Shown here piece by piece: positions 11,301 to 23,700 of a DNA stretch of 64,000 bases. Each line of letters opens with the position of its first letter. Positions within the stretch are counted from its first letter, which is position 1. The translations under genes were made by a program, and so were the position numbers. Below the pieces are notes generated by a model. It did not search any database. It was not told where the DNA came from and saw only the letters and a list, made by a program, of their open reading frames with translations. Origin of the DNA: Utricularia gibba (Eukaryota > Streptophyta > Magnoliopsida > Lamiales > Lentibulariaceae); the NCBI GenBank assembly GCA_002189035.1, contig NEEC01000127.1, forward strand, positions 1 through 64,000, written 5' to 3'.

Positions 11301-14300
11301 TGAAGACCGTGATGAGTCACGCTGCGCCCGGCATACCGTTTCGAAGCTCGTTCCGAGCCGGTCATCTTCCGTGTTTAAAGCTTCTTCGTCCGAGGATGCA
11401 TCAGAGCTCGAATTATCGCCTTCTATTAGCCTTCAGATGCGCCACAAAGTGGCCACCACGTTCGCGACGATGCGACTTGAACACCAAAATCGACGCGATT
11501 GTGATTTTCGGCTTGCAAAACATCTGCGTTTTTCGGGTGATGTGAAATATGGGTTTTCGAGGCGATCTTTGCACACTGCTTAGGGTGTGTCCCTACCCGA
11601 AGCCTCATGGTTTCCTCGCACACCGTTCGGCATCTCGTCGATATCCTGAAGACCGTGATGAGTCACACTGCGCCCGGAATACCGTTTCGAAGCTCGTTCC
11701 GAGCCGGTCATCTTCCGTGTTGAAAGCTTCTTCGTCCGAGGATGCATCAGAGCTCGAATTATCGCCTTCTATTAGCCTTCAGATGTGCCACAAAGTGGCC
11801 ACCACGTTCGCGACGATGCGACTTGAACACCAGAATCGACGCGATTGTGATTTTCGGCTTGCAAAACATCTGCGTTTTTTTCGGGTGATGTGAAATATGG
11901 GTTTTCGAGGCGATCTTTGCACATGCTTAGGGTGTGTCCTACCGAAGCCTCATGGTTTCCTCGCACACCGTTCGGCATCTCGTCGATATCCTGAAGACCG
12001 TGATGAGTCACGCTGCGCCCGGAATACCGTTTCGAAGCTCGTTCCGAGCCGGTCATCTTCCGTGTTGAAAGCTTCTTCGTCCGAGGATGCATCAGAGCTC
12101 GAATTATCGCCTTCTATTAGCCTTCAGATGTGCCACAAAGTGGCCACCACGTTCGCGACGATGCGACTTGAACACCAAATCGACGCGATTTGATTTTCGG
12201 CTTGCAAAACATCTGCGTTTTTTGGGTGATGTGAAATATGGGTTTTCGAGCGATCTTTGCACATGCTTAGGGTGTGTCCCTACCCGAAGCCTCATGGTTT
12301 CCTCGCACACCGTTCGGCATCTCGTCGATATCCTGAAGACCGTGATGAGTCACGCTGCGCCCGGCATACCGTTTCGAAGCTCGTTCCGAGCCGGTCATCT
12401 TCCGTGTTGAAAAGCTTCTTCGTCCGAGGATGCATCAGAGCTCGAATTATCGCCTTCTATTAGCCTTCAGATGCGCCACAAAGTGGCCACCACGTTCGCG
12501 ACGATGCGACTTGAACAAGAATCGACGCGATTGTGATTTTCGGCTTGCAAAACATCTGCGTTTTTTTCGGGTGATGTGAAATATGGGTTTTCGAGGCGAT
12601 CTTTGCACATGCTTAGGTGTGTCCTACCGAAGCCTCATGGTTTCCTCGCACACCGTTCGGCATCTCGTCGATATCCTGAAGACCGTGATGAGTCACGCTG
12701 CGCCCGGCATACCGTTTCGAAGCTCGTTCCGAGCCGGTCATCTTCCGTGTTGAAAGCTTCTTCGTCCGAGGATGCATCAGAGCTCGAATTATCGCCTTCT
12801 ATTAGCCTTCAGATGCGCCACAAAGTGGCCACCACGTTCGCGACGATGCGACTTGAACACCAAATCGACGCGATTGTGATTTTCGGCTTGCAAAACATCT
12901 GCGTTTTTTCGGGTGATGTGAAATATGGGTTTTCGAGGCGATCTTTGCACATGCTTAGGGTGTGTCCTACCCGAAGCCTCATGGTTTCCTCGCACACCGT
13001 TCGGCATCTCGTCGATATCCTGAAGACCGTGATGAGTCACGCTGCGCCCGGAATACCGTTTCGAAGCTCGTTCCGAGCCGGTCATCTTCCGTGTTGAAAG
13101 CTTCTTCGTCCGGATGCATCAGAGCTCGAATTATCGCCTTCTATTAGCCTTCAGATGCGCCACAAAGTGGCCACCACGTTCGCGACGATGCGACTTGAAC
13201 AAAATCGACGCGATTGTGATTTTCGGCTTGCAAAACATCTGCGTTTTTTCGGGTGATGTGAAATATGGGTTTTCGAGGCGATCTTTGCACATGCTTAGGG
13301 TGTGTCCCTACCGAAGCCTCATGGTTTCCTCGCACACCGTTCGGCATCTCGTCGATATCCTGAAGACCGTGATGAGTCACGCTGCGCCCGGAATACCGTT
13401 TCGAAGCTCGTTCCGAGCCGGTCATCTTCCGTGTTTGAAAGCTTCTTCGTCCGAGGATGCATCAGAGCTCGAATTATCGCCTTCTATTAGCCTTCAGATG
13501 CGCCACAAAGTGGCCACCACGTTCGCGACGATGCGACTTGAACACCAAAATCGACGCGATTGTGATTTTCGGCTTGCAAAACATCTGCGTTTTTTGGGTG
13601 ATGTGAAATATGGGTTTTCGAGGCGATCTTTGCACATGCTTAGGGTGTGTCCCTACCGAAGCCTCATGGTTTCCTCGCACACCGTTCGGCATCTCGTTAT
13701 ATCCTGAAGACCGTGATGAGTCACGCTGCCCGGAATACCGTTTCGAAGCTCGTTCCGAGCCGGTCATCTTCCGTGTTGAAAGCTTCTTCGTCCGAGGATG
13801 CATCAGAGCTCGAATTATCGCCTTCTATTAGCCTTCAGATGCGCCACAAAGTGGCCACCACGTTCGCGACGATGCGACTTGAACACCAAATCGACGCGAT
13901 TGTGATTTTCGGCTTGCAAAACATCTGCGTTTTTTCGGGTGATGTGAAATATGGGTTTTCGAGGCGATCTTTGCACATGCTTAGGGTGTGTCCTACCGAA
14001 GCCTCATGGTTTCCTCGCACACCGTTCGGCATCTCGTCGATATCCTGAAGACCGTGATGAGTCACGCTGCGCCCGGAATACCGTTTCGAAGCTCGTTCCG
14101 AGCCGGTCATCTTCCGTGTTGAAAGCTTCTTCGTCCGAGGATGCATCAGAGCTCGAATTATCGCCTTCTATTAGCCTTCAGATGCGCCACAAAGTGGCCA
14201 CCACGTTCGCGACGATGCGACTTGAACACCAAATCGACCGATTGTGATTTTCGGCTTGCAAAACATCTGCGTTTTTTTGGGTGATGTGAAATATGGGTTT

Positions 14301-17300
14301 TCGAGGCGATCTTTGCACATGCTTAGGGTGTGTCCCTACCCGAAGCCTCATGGTTTCCTCGCACACCGTTCGGCATCTCGTCGATATCCTGAAGACCGTG
14401 ATGAGTCACGCTGCGCCCGGCATACCGTTTCGAAGCTCGTTCCGAGCCGGTCATCTTCCGTGTTGAAAGCTTCTTCGTCCGAGGATGCATCAGAGCTCGA
14501 ATTATCGCCTTCTATTAGCCTTCAGATGCGCCACAAAGTGGCCACCACGTTCGCGACGATGCGACTTGAACACCAAAATCGACGCGATTGTGATTTTCGG
14601 CTTGCAAAACATCTGCGTTTTTTTCGGGTGATGTGAAATATGGGTTTTCGAGGCGATCTTTGCACATGCTTAGGGTGTGTCCCTACCGAAGCCTCATGGT
14701 TTCCTCGCACACCGTTCGGCATCTCGTCGATATCCTGAAGACCGTGATGAGTCACGCTGCGCCCGGCATACCGTTTCGAAGCTCGTTCCGAGCCGGTCAT
14801 CTTCCGTGTTGAAAGCTTCTTCGTCCGAGGATGCATCAGAGCTCGAATTATCGCCTTCTATTAGCCTTCAGATGCGCCACAAAGTGGCCACCACGTTCGC
14901 GACGATGCGACTTGAACACCAAATCGACGCGATTGTAATTTTCGGCTTGCAAAACATCTGCGTTTTTTTGGGTGATGTGAAATATGGGTTTTCGAGGCGA
15001 TCTTTGCACATGCTTAGGGTGTGTCCCTACCGAAGCCTCATGGTTTCCTCGCACACCGTTCGGCATCTCGTCGATATCCTGAAGACCGTGATGAGTCACG
15101 CTGCGCCCATACCGTTTCGAAGCTCGTTCCGAGCCGGTCATCTTCCGTGTTGAAAGCTTCTTCGTCCAGGATGCATCAGAGCTCGAATTATCGCCTTCTA
15201 TTAGCCTTCAGATGCGCCACAAAGTGGCCACCACGTTCGCGACGATGCGACTTGGAACACCAAATCGACGCGATTGTGATTTTCGGCTTGCAAAACATCT
15301 GCGTTTTTTCGGGTGATGTGAAATATGGGTTTTCGAGGCGATCTTTGCACATGCTTAGGGTGTGTCCCTACCGAAGCCTCATGGTTTCCTCGCACACCGT
15401 TCGGCATCTCGTCGATATCCTGAAGACCGTGATGAGTCACGCTGCGCCCGGCATACCGTTTCGAAGCTCGTTCCGAGCCGGTCATCTTCCGTGAAAGCTT
15501 CTTCGTCCGAGATGCATCAGAGCTCGAATTATCGCCTTCTATTAGCCTTCAGATGCGCCACAAAGTGGCCACCACGTTCGCGACGATGCGACTTGAACAC
15601 CAAAATCGACGCGATTGTGATTTTCGGCTTGCAAAACATCTGCGTTTTTCGGGTGATGTGAAATATGGGTTTTCGAGGCGATCTTTGCACATGCTTAGGG
15701 TGTGTCCCTACGAAGCCTCATGGTTTCCTCGCACACCGTTCGGCATCTCGTCGATATCCTGAAGACCGTGATGAGTCACGCTGCGCCCGGAATACCGTTT
15801 CGAAGCTCGTTCCGAGCCGGTCATCTTCCGTGTTTAAAGCTTCTTCGTCCGAGGATGCATCAGAGCTCGAATTATCGCCTTCTATTAGCCTTCAGATGCG
15901 CACAAAGTGGCCACCACGTTCGCGACGATGCGACTTGAACACCAAAATCGACGCGATTGATTTTCGGCTTGCAAAACATCTGCGTTTTTTGGGTGATGTG
16001 AAATATGGGTTTTCGAGGCGATCTTGCACATGCTTAGGTGTGTCCCTACCCGAAGCCTCATGGTTTCCTCGCACACCGTTCGGCATCTCGTCGATATCCT
16101 GAAGACCGTGATGAGTCACGCTGCCCGGATACCGTTTCGAAGCTCGTTCCGAGCCGGTCATCTTCCGTGTTGAAAGCTTCTTCGTCCGAGGATGCATCAG
16201 AGCTCGAATTATCGCCTTCTATTAGCCTTCAGATGTGCCACAAAGTGGCCACCACGTTCGCGACGATGCGACTTGAACACCAAATCGACGCGATTGTGAT
16301 TTTCGGCTTGCAAAACATCTGCGTTTTTTCGGGTGATGTGAAATATGGGTTTTCGAGGCGATCTTTGCACATGCTTAGGGTGTGTCCCTACCGAAGCCTC
16401 ATGGTTTCCTCGCACACCGTTCGGCATCTCGTCGATATCCTGAAGACCGTGATGAGTCACGCTGCGCCCGGCATACCGTTTCGAAGCTCGTTCCGAGCCG
16501 GTCATCTTCCGTGTTTAAAGCTTCTTCGTCCGAGGATGCATCAGAGCTCGAATTATCGCCTTCTATTAGCCTTCAGATGTGCCACAAAGTGGCCACCACG
16601 TTCGCGACGATGCGACTTGAACACCAGAATCGACGCGATTGATTTTCGGCTTGCAAAACATCTGCTTTTTGGTGATGTGAAATATGGGTTTTCGAGGCGA
16701 TCTTTGCACATGCTTAGGGTGTGTCCCTACCCGAAGCCTCATGGTTTCCTCGCACACCGTTCGGCATCTCGTCGATATCCTGAAGACCGTGATGAGTCAC
16801 GCTGCGCCCGGAATACCGTTTCGAAGCTCGTTCCGAGCCGGTCATCTTCCGTGTTGAAAGCTTCTTCGTCCGAGGATGCATCAGAGCTCGAATTATCGCC
16901 TTCTATTAGCCTTCAGATGCGCCACAAAGTGGCCACCACGTTCGCGACGATGCGACTTGAACACAAAATCGACGCGATTGTGATTTTCGGCTTGCAAAAC
17001 ATCTGCGTTTTTTTCGGGTGATGTGAAATATGGGTTTTCGAGGCGATCTTTGCACATGCTTAGGGTGTGTCCTACGAAGCCTCATGGTTTCCTCGCACAC
17101 CGTTCGGCATCTCGTCGATATCCTGAAGACCGTGATGAGTCACGCTGCGCCCGGAATACCGTTTCGAAGCTCGTTCCGAGCCGGTCATCTTCCGTGTTTA
17201 AAGCTTCTTCGTCCGAGGATGCATCAGAGCTCGAATTATCGCCTTCTATTAGCCTTCAGATGTGCCACAAAGTGGCCACCACGTTCGCGACGATGCGACT

Positions 17301-17613
17301 TGAACACCAAAAATCGACGCGATTGTGATTTTCGGCTTGCAAAACATCTGCGTTTTTTCGGGTGATGTGAAATATGGGTTTTCGAGGCGATCTTTGCACA
17401 TGCTTAGGGTGTGTCCCTACGAAGCCTCATGGTTTCCTCGCACACCGTTCGGCATCTCGTCGATATCCTGAAGACCGTGATGAGTCACGCTGCGCCCGGC
17501 ATACCGTTTCGAAGCTCGTTCCGAGCCGGTCATCTTCCGTTTTAAAGCTTCTTCGTCCGAGGATGCATCAGAGCTCGAATTATCGCCTTCTATTAGCCTT
17601 TAGATGCGCCACA

Positions 17614-17735
17614 AAGTGGCCACCACGTTCGCGACGATGCGACTTGAACACCAGAATCGACGCGATTGATTTTCGGCTTGCAAAACATCTGCGTTTTTTG
17701 GGTGATGTGAAATATGGGTTTTCGAGGCGATCTCG
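17614..17735 (+). repeat. Truncated unit at the A/B block junction
   Basis: This unit runs normally for about 120 bp to GGCGATCT and then continues at 17,734 with CGCGACGATGCGACTTGG, a position about 18 bp into the next unit, so about 225 bp of one copy are missing. The fusion shares at most one base (T) with both parents. Units before it are of the GAACACC class; those after it are of the GGAACACC class and soon acquire CGTGATTGTAATT. The joint is therefore also a subfamily boundary. Confidence 0.85.
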
Positions 17736-20700
17736 CGACGATGCGACTTGGAACACCAAAATCGACGCGATTGTGATTTTCGGCTTGCAAAACATCTGCG
17801 TTTTTTCGGGTGATGTGAAATATGGGTTTTCGAGGCGATCTTTGCACATGCTTAGGGTGTGTCCTACCCGAAGCCTCATGGTTTCCTCGCACCGTTCGGC
17901 ATCTCGTCGATATCCTGAAGACCGTGATGAGTCACGCTGCGCCCGGAATACCGTTTCGAAAGCTCGTTCCGAGCCGGTCATCTTCCGTGTTTAAAGCTTC
18001 TTCGTCCGAGGATGCATCAGAGCTCGAATTATCGCCTTCTATTAGCCTTCAGATGTGCCACAAAGTGGCCACCACGTTCGCGACGATGCGACTTGGAACA
18101 CCAAAATCGACGTGATTGTGATTTTCGGCTTGCAAAACATCTGCGTTTTTTCGGGTGATGTGAAATATGGGTTTTCGAGGCGATCTTTGCACATGCTTAG
18201 GGTGTGTCCCTACCGAAGCCTCATGGTTTCCTCGCACACCGTTCGGCATCTCGTCGATATCCTGAAGACCGTGATGAGTCACGCTGCGCCCGGATACCGT
18301 TTCGAAGCTCGTTCCGAGCCGGTCATCTTCCGTGTTGAAAGCTTCTTCGTCCGAGGATGCATCAGAGCTCGAATTATCGCCTTATATTAGCCTTCAGATG
18401 TGCCACAAAGTGGCCACCACGTTCGCGACGATGCGACTTGGAACACCAAAATCGACGTGATTGTATTTTTCGGCTTGCAAAACATCTGCGTTTTTTCGGG
18501 TGATGTGAAATATGGGTTTTCGAGGCGATCTTTGCACATGCTTAGGGTGTGTCCTACCCGAAGCCTCATGGTTTCCTCGCACACCGTTCGGCATCTCGTC
18601 GATATCCTGAAGACCGTGATGAGTCACGCTGCGCCCGGAATACCGTTTCGAAGCTCGTTCCGAGCCGGTCATCTTCCGTGTTGAAAGCTTCTTCGTCCGA
18701 GGATGCATCAGAGCTCGAATTATCGCCTTCTATTAGCCTTCAGATGTGCCACAAAGTGGCCACCACGTTCGCGAACGATGCGACTTGGAACACCAAAATC
18801 GACGTGATTGTAATTTTCGGCTTGCAAAACATCTGCGTTTTTTCGGGTGATGTGAAATATGGGTTTTCGAGGCGATCTTTGCACATGCTTAGGGTGTGTC
18901 CCTACCCGAAGCCTCATGGTTTCCTCGCACACCGTTCGGCATCTCGTCGATATCCTGAAGACCGTGATGAGTCACGCTGCGCCCGGAATACCGTTTCGAA
19001 GCTCGTTCCGAGCCGGTCATCTTCCGTGTTAAAGCTTCTTCGTCCGAGGATGCATCAGAGCTCGAATTATCGCCTTCTTTAGCCTTCAGATGTGCCAAAA
19101 AGTGGCCACCACGTTCGCGACGATGCGACTTGGAACACCAATCGACGCGATTGTAATTTTCGGCTTGCAAAACATCTGCGTTTTTTCGGGTGATGTGAAA
19201 TATGGGTTTTCGAGGCGATCTTTGCACATGCTTAGGGTGTGTCCCTACCGAAGCCTCATGGTTTCCTCGCACACCGTTCGGCATCTCGTCGATATCCTGA
19301 AGACCGTGATGAGTCACGCTGCGCCCGGATACCGTTTCGAAGCTCGTTCCGAGCCGGTCATCTTCCGTGTTGAAAGCTTCTTCGTCCGAGGATGCATCAG
19401 AGCTCGAATTATCGCCTTCTATTAGCCTTCAGATGTGCCACAAAGTGGCCACCACGTTCGCGACGATGCGACTTGGAACACCAAAAATCGACGCGATTGT
19501 AATTTTCGGCTTGCAAAACATCTGCGTTTTTTCGGGTGATGTGAAATGGGTTTTCGAGGCGATCTTTGCACATGCTTAGGGTGTGTCCCTACCGAAGCCT
19601 CATGGTTTCCTCGCACACCGTTCGGCATCTCGTCGATATCCTGAAGACCGTGATGAGTCACGCTGCGCCCGGAATACCGTTTCGAAGCTCGTTCCGAGCC
19701 GGTCATCTTCCGTGTTGAAAGCTTCTTCGTCCGAGGATGCATCAGAGCTCGAATTATCGCCTTCTATTAGCCTTCAGATGTGCCACAAAGTGGCCACCAC
19801 GTTCGCGACGATGCGACTTGGAACACCAAAATCGACGCGATTGTGATTTTCGGCTTGCAAAACATCTGCGTTTTTTCGGGTGATGTGAAATATGGGTTTT
19901 CGAGGCGATCTTTGCACATGCTTAGGGTGTGTCCTACCGAAGCCTCATGGTTTCCTCGCACACCGTTCGGCATCTCGTCGATATCCTGAAGACCGTGATG
20001 AGTCACGCTGCGCCCGGCAATACCGTTTCGAAGCTCGTTCCGAGCCGGTCATCTTCCGTGTTGAAAGCTTCTTCGTCCGAGGATGCATCAGAGCTCGAAT
20101 TATCGCCTTCTATTAGCCTTCAGATGTGCCACAAAGTGGCCACCACGTTCGCGACGATGCGACTTGGAACACCAAAATCGCGATTGTAATTTTCGGCTTG
20201 CAAAACATCTGCGTTTTTTGGGTGATGTGAAATATGGGTTTTCGAGGCGATCTTTGCACATGCTTAGGGTGTGTCCTACCGAAGCCTCATGGTTTCCTCG
20301 CACACCGTTCGGCATCTCGTCGATATCCTGAAGACCGTGATGAGTCACGCTGCGCCCGGATACCGTTTCGAAGCTCGTTCCGAGCCGGTCATCTTCCGTG
20401 TTGAAAGCTTCTTCGTCCGAGGATGCATCAGAGCTCGAATTATCGCCTTCTATTAGCCTTCAGATGTGCCACAAAGTGGCCACGTTCGCGACGATGCGAC
20501 TTGGAACACCAAATCGACGTGATTGTAATTTTCGGCTTGCAAAACATCTGCGTTTTTTCGGGTGATGTGAAATATGGGTTTTCGAGGCGATCTTTGCACA
20601 TGCTTAGGGTGTGTCCCTACCGAAGCCTCATGGTTTCCTCGCACACCGTTCGGCATCTCGTCGATATCCTGAAGACCGTGATGAGTCACGCTGCGCCCGG

Positions 20701-23700
20701 ATACCGTTTCGAAGCTCGTTCCGAGCCGGTCATCTTCCGTGTTGCTTCTTCTTCGTCCGAGGATGCATCAGAGCTCGAATTATCGCCTTCTATTAGCCTT
20801 CAGATGTGCCACAAAGTGGCCACCACGTTCGCGACGATGCGACTTGGAACACCAAAATCGACGCGATTGTGATTTTCGGCTTGCAAAACATCTGCGTTTT
20901 TTCGGGTGATGTGAAATATGGGTTTTCGAGGCGATCTTTGCACATGCTTAGGGTGTGTCCTACCCGAAGCCTCATGGTTTCCTCGCACACCGTCGGCATC
21001 TCGTCGATATCCTGAAGACCGTGATGAGTCACGCTGCGCCCGGAATACCGTTTCGAAGCTCGTTCCGAGCCGGTCATCTTCCGTGTTGAAAGCTTCTTCG
21101 TCCGAGGATGCATCAGAGCTCGAATTATCGCCTTCTATTAGCCTTCAGATGTGCCACAAAGTGGCCACCACGTTCGCGACGATGCGACTTGGAACACCAA
21201 AATCGACGTGATTGTAATTTTCGGCTTGCAAAACATCTGCGTTTTTTCGGGTGATGTGAAATATGGGTTTTCGAGGCGATCTTTGCACATGCTTAGGGTG
21301 TGTCCCTACTCGAAGCCTCATGGTTTCCTCGCACACCGTTCGGCATCTCGTCGATATCCTGAAGACCGTGATGAGTCACGCTGCGCCCGGAATACGTTTC
21401 GAAGCTCGTTCCGAGCCGGTCATCTTCCGTGTTGAAAGCTTCTTCGTCCGAGGATGCATCAGAGCTCGAATTATCGCCTTCTATTAGCCTTCAGATGTGC
21501 CACAAAGTGGCCACCACGTTCGCGACGATGCGACTTGGAACACCAAAATCGACGTGATTGTAATTTTCGGCTTGCAAAACATCTGCGTTTTTTCGGGTGA
21601 TGTGAAATATGGGTTTTCGAGGCGATCTTTGCACATGCTTAGGGTGTGTCCTACTGAAGCCTCATGGTTTCCTCGCACACCGTTCGGCATCTCGTCGATA
21701 TCCTGAAGACCGTGATGAGTCACGCTGCGCCCGGAATACCGTTTCGAAGCTCGTTCCGAGCCGGTCATCTTCCGTGTTGAAAGCTTCTTCGTCCGAGGAT
21801 GCATCAGAGCTCGAATTATCGCCTTCTATTAGCCTTCAGATGTGCCACAAAGTGGCCACCACGTTCGCGACGATGCGACTTGGAACACCAAAATCGACGT
21901 GATTGTAATTTTCGGCTTGCAAAACATCTGCGTTTTTTCGGTGATGTGAAATATGGGTTTTCGAGGCGATCTTTGCACATGCTTAGGGTGTGTCCCTACG
22001 AAGCCTCATGGTTTCCTCGCACACCGTTCGGCATCTCGTCGATATCCTGAAGACCGTGATGAGTCACGCTGCGCCCGGAATACCGTTTCGAAGCTCGTTC
22101 CGAGCCGGTCATCTTCCGTGTTGAAAGCTTCTTCGTCCGAGGATGCATCAGAGCTCGAATTATCGCCTTCTATTAGCCTTCAGATGTGCCACAAAGTGGC
22201 CACCACGTTCGCGACGATGCGACTTGGAACACCAAAATCGACGTGATTGTATTTTTCGGCTTGCAAAACATCTGCGTTTTTTCGGGTGATGTGAAATATG
22301 GGTTTTCGAGGCGATCTTTGCACATGCTTAGGGTGTGTCCCTACGAAGCCTCATGGTTTCCTCGCACACCGTTCGGCATCTCGTCGATATCCTGAAGACC
22401 GTGATGAGTCACGCTGCGCCGGAATACCGTTTCGAAGCTCGTTCCGAGCCGGTCATCTTCCGTGTTGAAAGCTTCTTCGTCCGAGGATGCATCAGAGCTC
22501 GAATTATCGCCTTCTATTAGCCTTCAGATGTGCCACAAAGTGGCCACCACGTTCGCGACGATGCGACTTGGAACACCAAAATCGACGCGATTGTAATTTT
22601 CGGCTTGCAAAACATCTGCGTTTTTTTGGGTGATGTGAAATATGGGTTTTCGAGGCGATCTTTGCACATGCTTAGGGTGTGTCCTACGAAGCCTCATGGT
22701 TTCCGCACACCGTTCGGCATCTCGTCGATATCCTGAAGACCGTGATGAGTCACGCTGCGCCCGGAATACCGTTTCGAAGCTCGTTCCGAGCCGGTCATCT
22801 TCCGTGTTGAAAGCTTCTTCGTCCGAGGATGCATCAGAGCTCGAATTATCGCCATATTAGCCTTCAGATGTGCCACAAAGTGGCCACCACGTTCGCGAAC
22901 GATGCGACTTGGAACACCAAAATCGACGCGATTGTGATTTTCGGCTTGCAAAACATCTGCGTTTTTTCGGGTGATGTGAAATATGGGTTTTCGAGGCGAT
23001 CTTTGCACATGCTTAGGGTGTGTCCTACCCGAAGCCTCATGGTTTCCTCGCACACCGTTCGGCATCTCGTCGATATCCTGAAGACCGTGATGAGTCACGC
23101 TGCGCCCGGAATACCGTTTCGAAGCTCGTTCCGAGCCGGTCATCTTCCGTGTTGAAAGCTTCTTCGTCCGAGGATGCATCAGAGCTCGAATTATCGCCTT
23201 ATATTAGCCTTCAGATGTGCCACAAAGTGGCCACCACGTTCGCACGATGCGACTTGGAACACCAAAATCGACGTGATTGTAATTTTCGGCTTGCAAAACA
23301 TCTGCGTTTTTTCGGGTGATGTGAAATATGGGTTTTCGAGGCGATCTTTGCACATGCTTAGGGTGTGTCCCTACCGAAGCCTCATGGTTTCCTCGCACAC
23401 CGTTCGGCATCTCGTCGATATCCTGAAGACCGTGATGAGTCACGCTGCGCCGGAATACCGTTTCGAAGCTCGTTCCGAGCCGGTCATCTTCCGTGTTGAA
23501 AGCTTCTTCGTCCGAGGATGCATCAGAGCTCGAATTATCGCCTTCTATTAGCCTTCAGATGTGCCACAAAGTGGCCACCACGTTCGCGACGATGCGACTT
23601 GAACACCAAAATCGACGCGATTGTGATTTTCGGCTTGCAAAACATCTGCGTTTTTTCGGGTGATGTGAAATATGGGTTTTCGAGGCGATCTTTGCACATG

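Larger units (their letters stand above)
1..17733. repeat. Array block A: GCGCCAC / GAACACC subfamily
   Basis: Unit starts: 1, 342, 686, 1031, 1375, 1718, 2058, 2402, 2743, 3085, 3426, 3757 (half), 3932, 4275, 4617, 4957, 5297, 5639, 5981, 6324, 6662, 7006, 7349, 7691, 8032, 8374, 8719, 9059, 9397, 9735, 10077, 10421, 10764, 11104, 11447, 11793, 12138, 12481, 12823, 13165, 13508, 13849, 14192, 14536, 14882, 15222, 15563, 15905, 16243, 16587, 16927, 17270, 17614 (truncated). Most units read GATGCGCCAC, GACTTGAACACC and CGACGCGATTGTGATT. A minority carry GTGCCAC (for example 2743, 3932, 8374, 16243). Two T-tract classes (T6CGGG and T6GGG) are intermixed. GGAATACC and GGCATACC alternate irregularly, as do the TTGAAAGC, TTAAAGC and TTTAAAGC forms. 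The block ends at a recombination-like junction. Confidence 0.85.

Noticed and set aside
16038-17021. Open frame of 327 codons (+ strand)
   Set aside because: It spans nearly three units, and its translated words recur as fragments throughout the array in all three frames. It is a consequence of the stop-poor unit, not a gene.
22694-23179. Minus-strand open frames rich in Ser/Asp/Glu and Arg, repeated in many units
   Set aside because: The opposite strand of the same unit is open in parallel and the frame is lost from unit to unit. No start context, intron signals or frame conservation supports coding.
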